A stretch of 64,000 nt of DNA from Azospirillum fermentarium (GTDB lineage Bacteria > Pseudomonadota > Alphaproteobacteria > Azospirillales > Azospirillaceae). The stretch covers positions 1,388,001-1,452,000 of the forward strand of contig NZ_JAOQNH010000001.1 in NCBI RefSeq assembly GCF_025961205.1. Direction: 5' to 3'. The notes below the pieces were generated by a model. It searched no databases, was not told where the DNA came from, and saw only the letters and a program-made list of their open reading frames with translations. Position 1 is the stretch's first letter. Each line of letters begins with the position of its first letter. A program made the position numbers and the translations under genes. This document shows, piece by piece, positions 29,519-37,309 of the stretch.

Positions 29519-30265
29519 GTGAGCAACGCCAATCACGCCGCGGAACGCGACGCGCCGTTTCAGTTGCGGGGCAACTCCTTCACCATGATGGTGCTGAAGG
29601 TGTTCAACCCTGCCTCCCCCAGCTTCTTCTCGCAGTTGGGCGGCAAGGTGCGGCAGGCGCCCAACTTCTTCCGCCACGCGCCCGTGGTGCTGGATTTCGA
29701 CGACCTGCCGGAGGCCATGGCCGATCTGGACGTGGGCGCCTTCGTCACGGCAGTGCGCGAGCATCACCTGCGCCCCATCGGCTTTGTCGGCGGCCCCCGC
29801 GCGGTGCAGGACGCGGCGTCGGCCCTGGGGCTGGTGCCCATGCCCACCGGGCGCGCCGCCCCCATCGGCAACGCCCGCCCCAACGTGCCGCTGAACAGCG
29901 CGCTGATCGCGCCGCCGGCCCCGCCCGAACCCGTCTATCGCCCCGCCCTGGTGGTGTCGGACCCGGTGCGCTCGGGCCAGCAGGTCTATGCGGAAAAGTG
30001 CGATCTGATCGTCACCGCCTCCGTCTCCCACGGGGCGGAGATCCTGGCCGACGGCAACATCCACGTCTATGGCGCGCTCCGCGGCCGGGCGCTGGCCGGC
30101 ATCTCGGGCGAGGCGTCGGCCCGCATCTTCTGCCAGAGCCTGGAGGCGGAGGTGGTGTCCATCGCCGGCCTGTACCGGGTCAGCGAGGATTTCGACACGT
30201 CGTGGACGAAGAAACCGGTGCAGGTGCGGCTTAAAGACGGCTTCCTTCACGTCGATCCGCTCTGA
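29519..30265 (+). CDS. minC: Septum site-determining protein MinC
   Basis: This is a 248-residue protein with a GTG start preceded by AAGGG. The N-terminal FtsZ-inhibiting domain (FQLRGNSFTMMVLKVFNP) is followed by a Pro-rich linker at about residues 120-145. The C-terminal MinD-binding beta-helix holds RSGQQVYAEKCDLIV, HGAEILADGNIHVYGALRGRALAG and the ICQSLEAELVSIAG-like block. MinC blocks FtsZ rings away from mid-cell. It is first in a minC-minD-minE operon, 85 bases before minD. Confidence 0.96.
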   Translation: MSNANHAAERDAPFQLRGNSFTMMVLKVFNPASPSFFSQLGGKVRQAPNFFRHAPVVLDFDDLPEAMADLDVGAFVTAVREHHLRPIGFVGGPRAVQDAASALGLVPMPTGRAAPIGNARPNVPLNSALIAPPAPPEPVYRPALVVSDPVRSGQQVYAEKCDLIVTASVSHGAEILADGNIHVYGALRGRALAGISGEASARIFCQSLEAEVVSIAGLYRVSEDFDTSWTKKPVQVRLKDGFLHVDPL

Positions 30266-30350
30266 TACCAAACACTATCCCGAACCATCCATCATCATCG
30301 GCTAACACCGCGGCCCCGTTCCGGCCCGCGCCATCGTAGGAGAGGCTTCG

Positions 30351-31166
30351 TTGGGCACCATCATCGTCATGACATCCGGGAAAGGCGGCGTGGGGAAGAC
30401 CACCTCCAGTGCCGCCTTCGCCACCGGGCTTGCCTCTCGCGGCTTCAAGACGGTCGTGATCGACTTCGACGTGGGCCTGCGCAACCTGGATCTGGTGATG
30501 GGGTGCGAACGCCGGGTGGTGTTCGACTTCATCAACGTGATCAACGGCGAAGCCAAGCTGCATCAGGCGCTGATCAAGGACAAGCGGGTCGATAACCTGT
30601 TCATCCTCCCCACCTCCCAGACGCGCGACAAGGATGCGCTGACCAAGGAGGGGGTGGAGCGTGTCCTGGACGAGCTGAAGAAGGAATTCGACTACGTCGT
30701 CTGTGACAGCCCGGCGGGCATCGAGCGGGGCGCGCTGATGGCGCTGTATTTCGCCGACCACGCCATCATCGTCACCAACCCCGAGGTGTCGTCGGTGCGC
30801 GACAGCGACCGCATCCTGGGCGTGCTGAATTCCAAGTCGCGCCGCGCCGAACGGGGCGAGGACCCGGTGACCCAGCAGCTCCTGCTCACCCGCTACGACC
30901 CGGAACGGGTGGAGCGCGGCGAGATGCTGAAGGTGGACGACGTGCTGGAAATCCTGGCCATCGACCTGTTGGGCGTGATCCCGGAAAGCCAGGCGGTGCT
31001 GCGCGCCTCCAACATCGGCATGCCGGTGATCCTGGACGCCCAGTCCAACGCCGGTCAGGCTTATGGCGATGCGGTGGGCCGCTTCCTGGGCGAAGAGATC
31101 GAGCACCGCTTCACCAAGGTGGAGAAGAAGGGCCTGTTCAGCCGTCTCCTGCGGAGGTCCGCATGA
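30351..31166 (+). CDS. minD: Septum site-determining ATPase MinD
   Basis: This is a 271-residue protein. The start is TTG at 30351 after AGGAGAGG. The deviant Walker A GKGGVGKTT (residues about 10-18), FDVGLRNLDLVMG, CDSPAGIERG and the C-terminal amphipathic membrane-targeting helix (KKGLFSRLLRR) are all present. MinD binds ATP and membrane, recruits MinC, and is released by MinE. Its stop overlaps the minE start by four bases. Confidence 0.98.
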   Translation: MGTIIVMTSGKGGVGKTTSSAAFATGLASRGFKTVVIDFDVGLRNLDLVMGCERRVVFDFINVINGEAKLHQALIKDKRVDNLFILPTSQTRDKDALTKEGVERVLDELKKEFDYVVCDSPAGIERGALMALYFADHAIIVTNPEVSSVRDSDRILGVLNSKSRRAERGEDPVTQQLLLTRYDPERVERGEMLKVDDVLEILAIDLLGVIPESQAVLRASNIGMPVILDAQSNAGQAYGDAVGRFLGEEIEHRFTKVEKKGLFSRLLRRSA

Positions 31167-31546
31167 GCATCTTCAGCTTCTTCCGCTCCACGCCCAAGCC
31201 CTCGGCGGTGCAGGCCAAGGAACGGCTGCAGATCGTCATGGCGCATGAGCGTGTCGGGCGGACCGGGCCGGACTATCTGCCCGTGCTCCAGCAGGAACTG
31301 TTGAGCGTCATCGCCAAGTACATCGACATCGACCAGAACAAGGTCGAGGTGAAGCTGGACCGCGGCGGCGACTGTTCCACCCTGGAAGTCAACATCGAGC
31401 TGCCGATCCCCGAGAGCGGGTCCAAGGACGCCAAGCCCAGCGTGCTGAAGGCGTCAGTGTCCCGCCCGGCGGCCACGCCCCGCAAGGACGTGGACCCGGA
31501 AAAGGCCAGCGCCCTGGTCAACGGTGGCCTGAAGAAGCGGAGCTGA
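31163..31546 (+). CDS. minE: Cell division topological specificity factor MinE
   Basis: This is a 127-residue protein, longer than E. coli MinE (88). The N-terminus MSIFSFFRSTPKPSAVQAKE is the membrane- and MinD-contacting part, and AKERLQIVMAHERVG holds the anti-MinCD helix. The topological domain follows (YLPVLQQELLSVIAKYIDID). A C-terminal extension of about 35 polar residues is unique relative to the E. coli protein. MinE drives MinD oscillation. It overlaps the minD stop (ATGA). Confidence 0.97.
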   Translation: MSIFSFFRSTPKPSAVQAKERLQIVMAHERVGRTGPDYLPVLQQELLSVIAKYIDIDQNKVEVKLDRGGDCSTLEVNIELPIPESGSKDAKPSVLKASVSRPAATPRKDVDPEKASALVNGGLKKRS

Positions 31547-31581
31547 TCCGCGCTTCCCGCGTCCCCCTCCCCGCCGATGCC

Positions 31582-31609
31582 GCCCCTCTTCCCCGCCGGG
31601 AAGAGGGGC
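31582..31609. terminator. Hairpin between convergent minE and tetR-type gene
   Basis: A perfect 12-bp stem GCCCCTCTTCCC / GGGAAGAGGGGC with a CGCC loop. There is no U-run, so it is a probable but not classical terminator. Confidence 0.5.
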
Positions 31610-31620
31610 CGGGGAGACGG

Positions 31621-32229
31621 TTAGTCCGCCCGGTGTGCGCGCAGGAAGGTCTTCACCGCCGCCGCGATCACCGGCCCGTCGTCGCTTACGGGCAAGCCCA
31701 GCAGCATGGGCCAGAACAGCGCCTCCTTGATCCCGCCGAGAAACAGCCCCGCCGCTGCCGCCTGATCGGGGATGCGCAGCACGCCGCGCTCGTTCAGCCC
31801 GGCGAGATAGCCCTGCAGCGGCGCCACCGCCGGCCCCTTGCCCTCGTTCAGAAGCACCAGCGCCAGTTCCGGGAAACGCCGGTGCTCGGCGATGACCAGA
31901 CGCAGCAGGCCGGTCACCTCCGGCCGCCGCAGATGGGACAGCAGCGTGCGCGCGAAGTCGGGCAGCACGGTTTCCGGGGGCTGGTCCGGTGGTAGCCGGT
32001 CGTGGCCGGGGCCGTTCATCCCCTCGTACAACTGGGCCACGACGGCGGCGAACAGTTCCCGTTTGCTGGGGAAGTGGTTGTAGACGGTGCGCTTGGACGC
32101 CTGTGCCGCGGCGGCGATGGCGTCCATGGACACCGCCCCGTAACCGTCGGTCAGAAAGGCGCGGGCCGCCGCTTCCACCACCGAGCGGCGCTTGGCGTCC
32201 CCGCGCCGGGAACCGGACCCGATTGACAT
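31621..32229 (-). CDS. TetR/AcrR family transcriptional regulator
   Basis: This is a 202-residue protein. The start at 32229 is chosen because GGGAGG lies four to nine bases upstream. Residues about 15-60 are the TetR helix-turn-helix ([31 protein letters not shown] in outline). The C-terminal ligand domain resembles TetR_C of the AefR type ([16 protein letters not shown]). It is divergent from an aldo/keto reductase with a perfect palindrome between the two genes, so it probably represses both. The inducer is unknown. Confidence 0.9.
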   Translation of the reverse strand: MSIGSGSRRGDAKRRSVVEAAARAFLTDGYGAVSMDAIAAAAQASKRTVYNHFPSKRELFAAVVAQLYEGMNGPGHDRLPPDQPPETVLPDFARTLLSHLRRPEVTGLLRLVIAEHRRFPELALVLLNEGKGPAVAPLQGYLAGLNERGVLRIPDQAAAAGLFLGGIKEALFWPMLLGLPVSDDGPVIAAAVKTFLRAHRAD

Positions 32230-32244
32230 CTCCCCTCCCATAAG

Positions 32245-32260
32245 TACACTGCACAGTGTA
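32245..32260. promoter_or_regulatory. 16-bp palindromic operator between TetR and reductase genes
   Basis: TACACTGCACAGTGTA is a perfect palindrome 16 bases before the TetR start and 60 before the reductase start. Its length and position fit a TetR-family operator. Regulation of both divergent genes is an inference. Confidence 0.7.
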
Positions 32261-32319
32261 GTGTATTTGTTGGCGCGGCCCAGCGTACCGCGGGCACACA
32301 GGGATGGAAAGGGCGGGCG

Positions 32320-33318
32320 ATGACTTCACACACTCTGGAACGGCGGGCGCTGGGGGGCGGGCTGGCCGTCTCGGCGATCGGCCTCGGCTGCATGGGCATG
32401 TCGGAGTTCTATGGCCCCACCGACGACGAACAGTCGCTGGCGGTGCTGGCACGGGCGCTCGACTTGGGCGTCACCCATTTCGACACCGCGGACATGTACG
32501 GATCGGGCCACAACGAGCGGCTGCTGGCGCGGTTCCTGGCCGGGCGGCGCGACGGCGTGGTGGTGGCCACCAAATTCGGCATCGTCCGCAAGCCCGGCGA
32601 CTACGCCCGCAGCCTGGACACCAGCCCGGCCTATGTCCGCCGGGCGTGCGAGGAGTCGCTGGCCCGGCTGGGGGTGGACACCATAGACCTCTACTACGCC
32701 CACCGGCTGAACCGCGACGTGCCGGTGGAGGATACCGTCGGCGCCATGGCCGATCTGGTGCGGGAGGGCAAGGTCCGGGCGCTGGGCCTGTGCGAGGTGT
32801 CGGCGGCCACGCTGCGGCGCGCCCACGCCGTCCACCCCATCGCCGCGGTGCAGAGCGAATATTCCCTGTGGACCCGCGATGTGGAAGACCATGTGCTGCC
32901 CGCCTGCAGGGAACTGGGCGTCAGCCTCGTCGCCTATGCCCCGTTGGGCCGCGGCATGCTGACCGGCACCGTGACCAGCGCCGGGCAACTGGCCGAAAAC
33001 GATTTCCGCCGTCTGTCGCCGCGTTTCCAGGACGGCAACCTCGACGCCAATCTGGCGCTGGTGGAGGCGGTGAAGCGGCTGGCCGCGGCCAAGGGCTGCA
33101 CGCCGGGGCAAGTGGCGCTGGCGTGGCTGCTGGCCCAGGGGCCGGACATCCTGCCCATCCCCGGCACCAAGCGGATCGCCTACCTGGAAGAGAACGTGGG
33201 GGGTGCCTCGGTGTCCCTCGGTGCCGATGAGGTGGCGGCCCTGTCCGCCGCCCTGCCGCGCGGGGCCGCCGCCGGCGACCGCTACCCGGCGGAGGGGATG
33301 AAGGGGCTGAACGCCTGA
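32320..33318 (+). CDS. Aldo/keto reductase
   Basis: This is a 332-residue (alpha/beta)8 oxidoreductase using NADPH. The catalytic Asp/Tyr pair is in [13 protein letters not shown] (residues about 50-62), the catalytic Lys in VVATKFGI and the catalytic His position in [17 protein letters not shown] and [12 protein letters not shown] are typical of the AKR13/YakC-type branch. It is likely to reduce aldehydes or quinone-like toxicants. It is under probable control of the divergent TetR regulator. Confidence 0.9.
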   Translation: MTSHTLERRALGGGLAVSAIGLGCMGMSEFYGPTDDEQSLAVLARALDLGVTHFDTADMYGSGHNERLLARFLAGRRDGVVVATKFGIVRKPGDYARSLDTSPAYVRRACEESLARLGVDTIDLYYAHRLNRDVPVEDTVGAMADLVREGKVRALGLCEVSAATLRRAHAVHPIAAVQSEYSLWTRDVEDHVLPACRELGVSLVAYAPLGRGMLTGTVTSAGQLAENDFRRLSPRFQDGNLDANLALVEAVKRLAAAKGCTPGQVALAWLLAQGPDILPIPGTKRIAYLEENVGGASVSLGADEVAALSAALPRGAAAGDRYPAEGMKGLNA

Positions 33319-33382
33319 CGGGGGATGGGGGCGGCGGGGGACTGCACCGCCGTTCCCGCATGGCTTGGGCGGATGGTTCGCG

Positions 33383-33435
33383 CTTGACTCCATAAGCAGG
33401 CTTACTAATTCTTCCTCTATGATAAGCCTGCTTAT
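33383..33435 (+). promoter_or_regulatory. marR-emrAB promoter with two palindromic operators
   Basis: CTTGAC at 33383-33388 is a -35 element. Operator 1, ATAAGC-AG-GCTTAC (33392-33405), lies in the promoter spacer. Operator 2, ATAAGC-CT-GCTTAT (33422-33435), is a perfect palindrome near the expected transcript start. Their centres are 30 bases apart, about three helical turns, so two regulator dimers could bind the same DNA face. The -10 lies somewhere near 33406-33412 and is not sharp. The MarR protein encoded immediately downstream is the probable ligand. Confidence 0.75.
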
Positions 33436-33447
33436 GATAAGTGCGTC

Positions 33448-33909
33448 ATGACATCCCACGTACCCGACAGCCTGGGTGTTCTGCTGAACGAATCCACCCG
33501 CCTCCTGAACCGCCGGTTCGACCAGCGGGCGCGGGAGTTCGGGCTGACCCGTGCCCAGTGGCAATTGCTGAAACAGCTTTTCCGCAACGAAGGCATCAAT
33601 CAGGCCGGGCTGGCCGAGCGGATGGACATCGAGCCGATCTCGCTGTGCCGTCTGGCCGACCGGATGGAGGAGGCGGGGTGGATCGAACGCCGCCCCGACC
33701 CCGACGACCGCCGCGCCCGCCGCCTGTTCATGACCGAGAAGTCCCTGGCCATGATCGGCACCATGCGGGCGCTGGCCGAGGGCATCTATGCCGAAGCCCT
33801 GGAGGGGCTGGAGCCCGACGAGGCCCGCCGCCTCATTGAGACGCTGGCCCATGTCCGCAACAACCTGTCCCGCCGCCGCGGGACCGATGCCGACGGCACC
33901 GAAGACTGA
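33448..33909 (+). CDS. MarR family transcriptional regulator of the efflux operon
   Basis: This is a 153-residue winged-helix protein. The start is ATG at 33448, 12 bases after operator 2. The DNA-binding region includes INQAGLAERMDIEPISLCRLADRM with the wing ERRPDPDDRRARRL, closely like SlyA/MarR proteins. It is the first gene before emrA and emrB, 26 bases from emrA. It probably represses the operon until a toxic compound binds. The operon layout matches E. coli mprA-emrAB. Confidence 0.9.
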   Translation: MTSHVPDSLGVLLNESTRLLNRRFDQRAREFGLTRAQWQLLKQLFRNEGINQAGLAERMDIEPISLCRLADRMEEAGWIERRPDPDDRRARRLFMTEKSLAMIGTMRALAEGIYAEALEGLEPDEARRLIETLAHVRNNLSRRRGTDADGTED

Positions 33910-33935
33910 CCCCCCTTCGATCAGGAATCCCTTCC

Positions 33936-35054
33936 ATGTCCGATACCCCGTCCGCTCCCCAGCCCGTCCGCCGCCGCCCCTGGCGCCGCCGGCTGCTGAT
34001 GGGGGCGGTGCCGCTGGCGGTGCTGCTGGCCGGCGGCTACGCCTGGATCTACGGCAGCCGCTATGTCGCCACCGACAACGCCTATGTGCAGCAGGACAAG
34101 GTGACGGTCAGCGCCGACGTCGCCGGGCGGGTGACCGCCGTGGCGGTGGCGGAAAACCAGCACGTCGTCCGGGGCGATGTGCTGTTCCGCATCGACGGCG
34201 AACCCTACCGCCTGGCCCTGCAACAGGCCGAGGCGGCGCTGTCCGCCGCCCGGCTGCAGGTGGAACAATACCGCGCCGCCTTCGGCCAGGCCGCCGCCGA
34301 CGCCAAGGGGGCGGAGGAGACCGTGGCCTATCAGCAGCGGGAATTCGACCGGCAGCAGAAACTGCTGTCCAGCGGCGTGGCCGCCCTGTCGCGCTACGAT
34401 CAGGCCCGCCATGACCTGCAGGACGCGCAGCAGAAGCTGCAATCGGCCCGCCAGTCCATGGAAAGCGCCCGCGCCGCCCTGGGCGGCGACACCAACATCG
34501 CCACCGACGATCACCCGGCGGTGCGCGAGGCCATCGCGCGGCGCGACACCGCCCTGCGCGACCTGAACCACACGGTGGTCACCGCGCCTGACGACGGCAT
34601 CGTCAGCCAGACCGGGCGGCTGCTGGTGGGGCAGTACGTGGGCACCGGCATCCCCACCGTCAGTCTGGTGGAAACCGGGCGGACGTGGGTGGAGGCCAAC
34701 GTCAAGGAAACCGACCTGACCCACATGCACACCGGCCAGACCGCGACGGTGGAACTGGACGCCTATCCCGGCCGCCGCTTCACTGCGGTGGTGGACAGCA
34801 TCGGGGCGGGGACGGGCGCGTCCTTCTCGCTGCTGCCGGCGGAAAACGCCACCGGCAACTGGGTGAAGGTGGTGCAGCGGGTGCCCGTGCGCCTGCGCCT
34901 GGAACGGAAGACGGACGGGGACGCCCCCTTGCGCACCGGCCTGAGTGCGGCGGTGGAGATCGACACCGGCTATGTCCGCGACCTGCCGGGGCCGATGAAG
35001 GGCGCGCTGGCCTGGGCCGGGATCGGGTCCGCCACCGCAGCACCGGTGAACTGA
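33936..35054 (+). CDS. emrA: HlyD/EmrA-type membrane fusion protein
   Basis: This is a 372-residue protein. A basic cytoplasmic start (RRRPWRRR) leads to one membrane helix (residues about 18-37), then the biotinyl-lipoyl-like unit (YVQQDKVTVSADVAGRVTAV), a long coiled-coil hairpin (about residues 85-195) and the matching half (VVTAPDDGIVSQTGRLLVGQ) with a beta-barrel (VEANVKETDLTHMHTGQ). It bridges EmrB to an outer-membrane channel. No TolC-like gene is nearby. It is 12 bases before emrB. Confidence 0.93.
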   Translation: MSDTPSAPQPVRRRPWRRRLLMGAVPLAVLLAGGYAWIYGSRYVATDNAYVQQDKVTVSADVAGRVTAVAVAENQHVVRGDVLFRIDGEPYRLALQQAEAALSAARLQVEQYRAAFGQAAADAKGAEETVAYQQREFDRQQKLLSSGVAALSRYDQARHDLQDAQQKLQSARQSMESARAALGGDTNIATDDHPAVREAIARRDTALRDLNHTVVTAPDDGIVSQTGRLLVGQYVGTGIPTVSLVETGRTWVEANVKETDLTHMHTGQTATVELDAYPGRRFTAVVDSIGAGTGASFSLLPAENATGNWVKVVQRVPVRLRLERKTDGDAPLRTGLSAAVEIDTGYVRDLPGPMKGALAWAGIGSATAAPVN

Positions 35055-35066
35055 GGATCATCCGAC

Positions 35067-36617
35067 ATGAGCGCCCATTCCGCGCCGACCCTGCACGTGG
35101 CCCATCCCGGCCCGGTCACCGTCTCCATCATGCTGGCGACGGTGATGCAGGTGCTGGACACCACCATCGCCAACGTGGCCCTGCCCAACATGCAGGGATC
35201 GCTGGGGGCGGCGCAGGACAGCATCACCTGGGTTCTGACCTCCTACATCGTGGCGGCGGCCATCGCCACGCCGCTGACCGGCTGGGCCGCCGACCGGCTG
35301 GGGCGGCGGCGGCTGTTCCTGATCGCCGTGGCGGGCTTCACCATCGCGTCCATGCTGTGCGGTCTGGCCGGCAGTCTGGTGGAAATGGTGGCGTTCCGGC
35401 TGGTGCAGGGGGTGTTCGGTGCCGCCCTGGTGCCGCTGTCGCAATCGGTGCTGCTGGACATCAACCCCAAGGAGCGGCACGGGTCGGCCATGGCCATGTG
35501 GGGGGCGGGCATCATGGTCGGCCCCATCGCCGGTCCCACGCTGGGCGGGTGGCTGACCGACACGCTGGATTGGCGCTGGTGCTTCTACATCAACCTGCCG
35601 GTGGGCATCCTGGCGTTCCTGGGGATCCTGCTGTTCCTGCCGGAATCCGACAGGCGGGTCCGGCGCTTCGACGCCTTCGGCTTCGTGGCGCTGGCGGTGG
35701 GCATCGGGGCATTGCAGATGATGCTGGACCGGGGCGAGTTGCTGGACTGGTTCGGGTCCACGGAGATCCTGATTGAAACGGCGCTGGCGCTGTGCGGGTT
35801 CTGGGTGTTCGCGGTCCACACCGCCACGGCCACTGCGGTGGGCAAGGTGCCGTTCATCGACCCGGCCATGCTGCGCGACCGCAACCTGCTGACCGGGCTG
35901 GGGCTGATCTTCATGGTCGGCATCATCCTGCTGGCCACCATGGCGCTGCTGCCGCCGCTGCTCCAGCATCTGCTGGGCTATCCCACGGTGACCACGGGGC
36001 TGCTGCTGGCCCCGCGCGGGGTGGGGACCATGGTGTCCATGATCCTGGTGGGGCGGCTGGTGCGCCACATCGACCCGCGCCTGCTGATCCTGTCGGGCCT
36101 GAGCCTGACCGCCGGATCGCTGTGGTGGATGACCGGCTTTTCCCTGACCATGGACCGCTGGCCGATCGTGTGGAGCGGGGTGGTGCAGGGCCTGGGCCTG
36201 GGTCTGGTGTTCGTGCCGCTCAGCACCGTGACCTTCGGCACGCTGGCGCCGCAGTTGCGCACCGACGCCGCCAGCCTGTTCAGCCTGATGCGCAACATCG
36301 GGTCCAGCATCGGCATCTCGCTGGTGTCCACCCTGCTGTCGCAATACACCCAGGTGAACCACGCCGAACTGGCCGCCCACGTCACCCCCTTCAACCCGGC
36401 GGTGGAGATGGCGCTGGGCGCCGCCCCGGCGCAGGCGGGGCTGGAGGCCATGGCCATGCTGAACGGCGTGGTGACGCAGCAGGCGGCGATGATCGCCTAT
36501 CTGAACGATTTCAAGCTGATGATGTTCATCGCCCTGGCGATGATGCCCCTGCTGCTGCTGGTCCGCCGCCCGCCCAAGGCCGCCGCTCCGCCGGCAGACG
36601 CCGCGGCGATGGAGTGA
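35067..36617 (+). CDS. emrB: DHA2 family multidrug efflux MFS transporter (EmrB type)
   Basis: This is a 516-residue protein with about 14 predicted membrane helices. The DHA2 motifs VLDTTIANVALPNMQG (helix 1), SITWVLTSYIVAAAIATPLTGW with GWAADRLGRRRLF (motif A) and GPTLGGWLTD (motif C) are clear. It exports hydrophobic toxicants using the proton gradient together with EmrA. It is convergent with the toxin-antitoxin locus, whose antitoxin gene ends 6 bases after this stop. Confidence 0.95.
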   Translation: MSAHSAPTLHVAHPGPVTVSIMLATVMQVLDTTIANVALPNMQGSLGAAQDSITWVLTSYIVAAAIATPLTGWAADRLGRRRLFLIAVAGFTIASMLCGLAGSLVEMVAFRLVQGVFGAALVPLSQSVLLDINPKERHGSAMAMWGAGIMVGPIAGPTLGGWLTDTLDWRWCFYINLPVGILAFLGILLFLPESDRRVRRFDAFGFVALAVGIGALQMMLDRGELLDWFGSTEILIETALALCGFWVFAVHTATATAVGKVPFIDPAMLRDRNLLTGLGLIFMVGIILLATMALLPPLLQHLLGYPTVTTGLLLAPRGVGTMVSMILVGRLVRHIDPRLLILSGLSLTAGSLWWMTGFSLTMDRWPIVWSGVVQGLGLGLVFVPLSTVTFGTLAPQLRTDAASLFSLMRNIGSSIGISLVSTLLSQYTQVNHAELAAHVTPFNPAVEMALGAAPAQAGLEAMAMLNGVVTQQAAMIAYLNDFKLMMFIALAMMPLLLLVRRPPKAAAPPADAAAME

Positions 36618-36623
36618 TCCGGC

Positions 36624-36971
36624 CTATGCCGCCCGCAGCATGAAATCCACGTGAACGGCGTCATAGGGAAATTCCGCCGTTCCGTCCGGCCCCCGGCGCA
36701 GAAGCCCGGCATCGGCCAAAGCCTCCACATCGGTGCGGACGCTTTCGGTGTCACGCCCCACGCGGCGGGCGATACTGTCGAGGGGCAGCGGCCCTTGCCC
36801 GGCCATGGCCCGCAGCACGTCCCACCGCGGGGCGGTGAACAGTTGCCACAGCAGGCCGGGCGAGGCGAAGCTGATGCGGGCGCCGTCCTCGGGCCGGTGG
36901 TTGTTCCAGGCATCGCGGAACGCGGCCAACCCCTCGGCCAATCCCGCGACCTCAAGAGTCACCGTGCTCAT
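36624..36971 (-). CDS. HTH antitoxin of a TumE-type toxin-antitoxin locus (HVO_A0114-like)
   Basis: This is a 115-residue protein. The ATG at 36971 has GGAGG seven bases upstream and overlaps the end of the toxin gene by 20 bases. The C-terminal half is a winged helix (WDVLRAMAGQGPLPLDSIAR, then RTDVEALADAGLLRR), as in the HVO_A0114 DNA-binding family that partners TumE toxins. It should neutralise the toxin and repress the operon through the paired palindromes upstream. It appears intact, whereas its toxin gene is frameshifted. Confidence 0.78.
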   Translation of the reverse strand: MSTVTLEVAGLAEGLAAFRDAWNNHRPEDGARISFASPGLLWQLFTAPRWDVLRAMAGQGPLPLDSIARRVGRDTESVRTDVEALADAGLLRRGPDGTAEFPYDAVHVDFMLRAA

Positions 36972-37249
36972 CGAGCCACCTCCGCACGTCGGTTTCGAAA
37001 TCGGCCACCAGACGGTCGATCCCCTGAAAGTGGTAGGGGAACTCTTCCGCACCACGATGGACGTGATCGCCCTTGCCGGCCTCGTTGTCGTAGCGCAGGA
37101 CACAGACGCCTTTGGTTACCAGGGCCATGCGGTATTTGTAGACATGGGCGCTGCCGACGAGGGCCACCGGCACTTCCCATAGGACCAATTCTGCTAAAGA
37201 CCTTTGGCGTCAGGACGATGCGGCGGTCAAGGAGCGGGCGGGCCTTCAT
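36952..37249 (-). pseudogene. TumE (DUF6516) family toxin gene, broken by a one-base frameshift
   Basis: From ATG 37249 the frame gives MKARPLLDRRIVLTPKVF, like the start of TumE-family proteins, then runs into unrelated residues. The rest of the protein (LVLWEVPVALVGSAHVYKY, VLRYDNEAGKGDHVH, GIDRLVADFETDVRRWL) is in the +1 frame, open only from a TGA shortly upstream. Removing one base near 37195 (TTT-A-GCA) joins the two as KVF-AELVLWEVP with no other defect. The full product would be about 98 residues. Either the toxin is inactivated, or the base is a sequence error, or a frameshift is programmed. The overlapping antitoxin gene is intact. Confidence 0.7.
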
Positions 37250-37265
37250 AGTTTATAGGGTGTCT

Positions 37266-37302
37266 ACAACATTTGTTGTTGTCAATACACAACGAATGTT
37301 GT
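37266..37302. promoter_or_regulatory. Twin palindromic operators of the toxin-antitoxin locus
   Basis: ACAACA-TT-TGTTGT (37266-37279) is a perfect palindrome. ACAACG-AA-TGTTGT (37289-37302) differs by one arm base. Centres are 23 bases apart. TTGACA on the minus strand lies between them, so bound antitoxin would block the promoter. The first site is 17 bases before the toxin ATG. Confidence 0.75.
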
Positions 37303-37309
37303 TTCCCCC

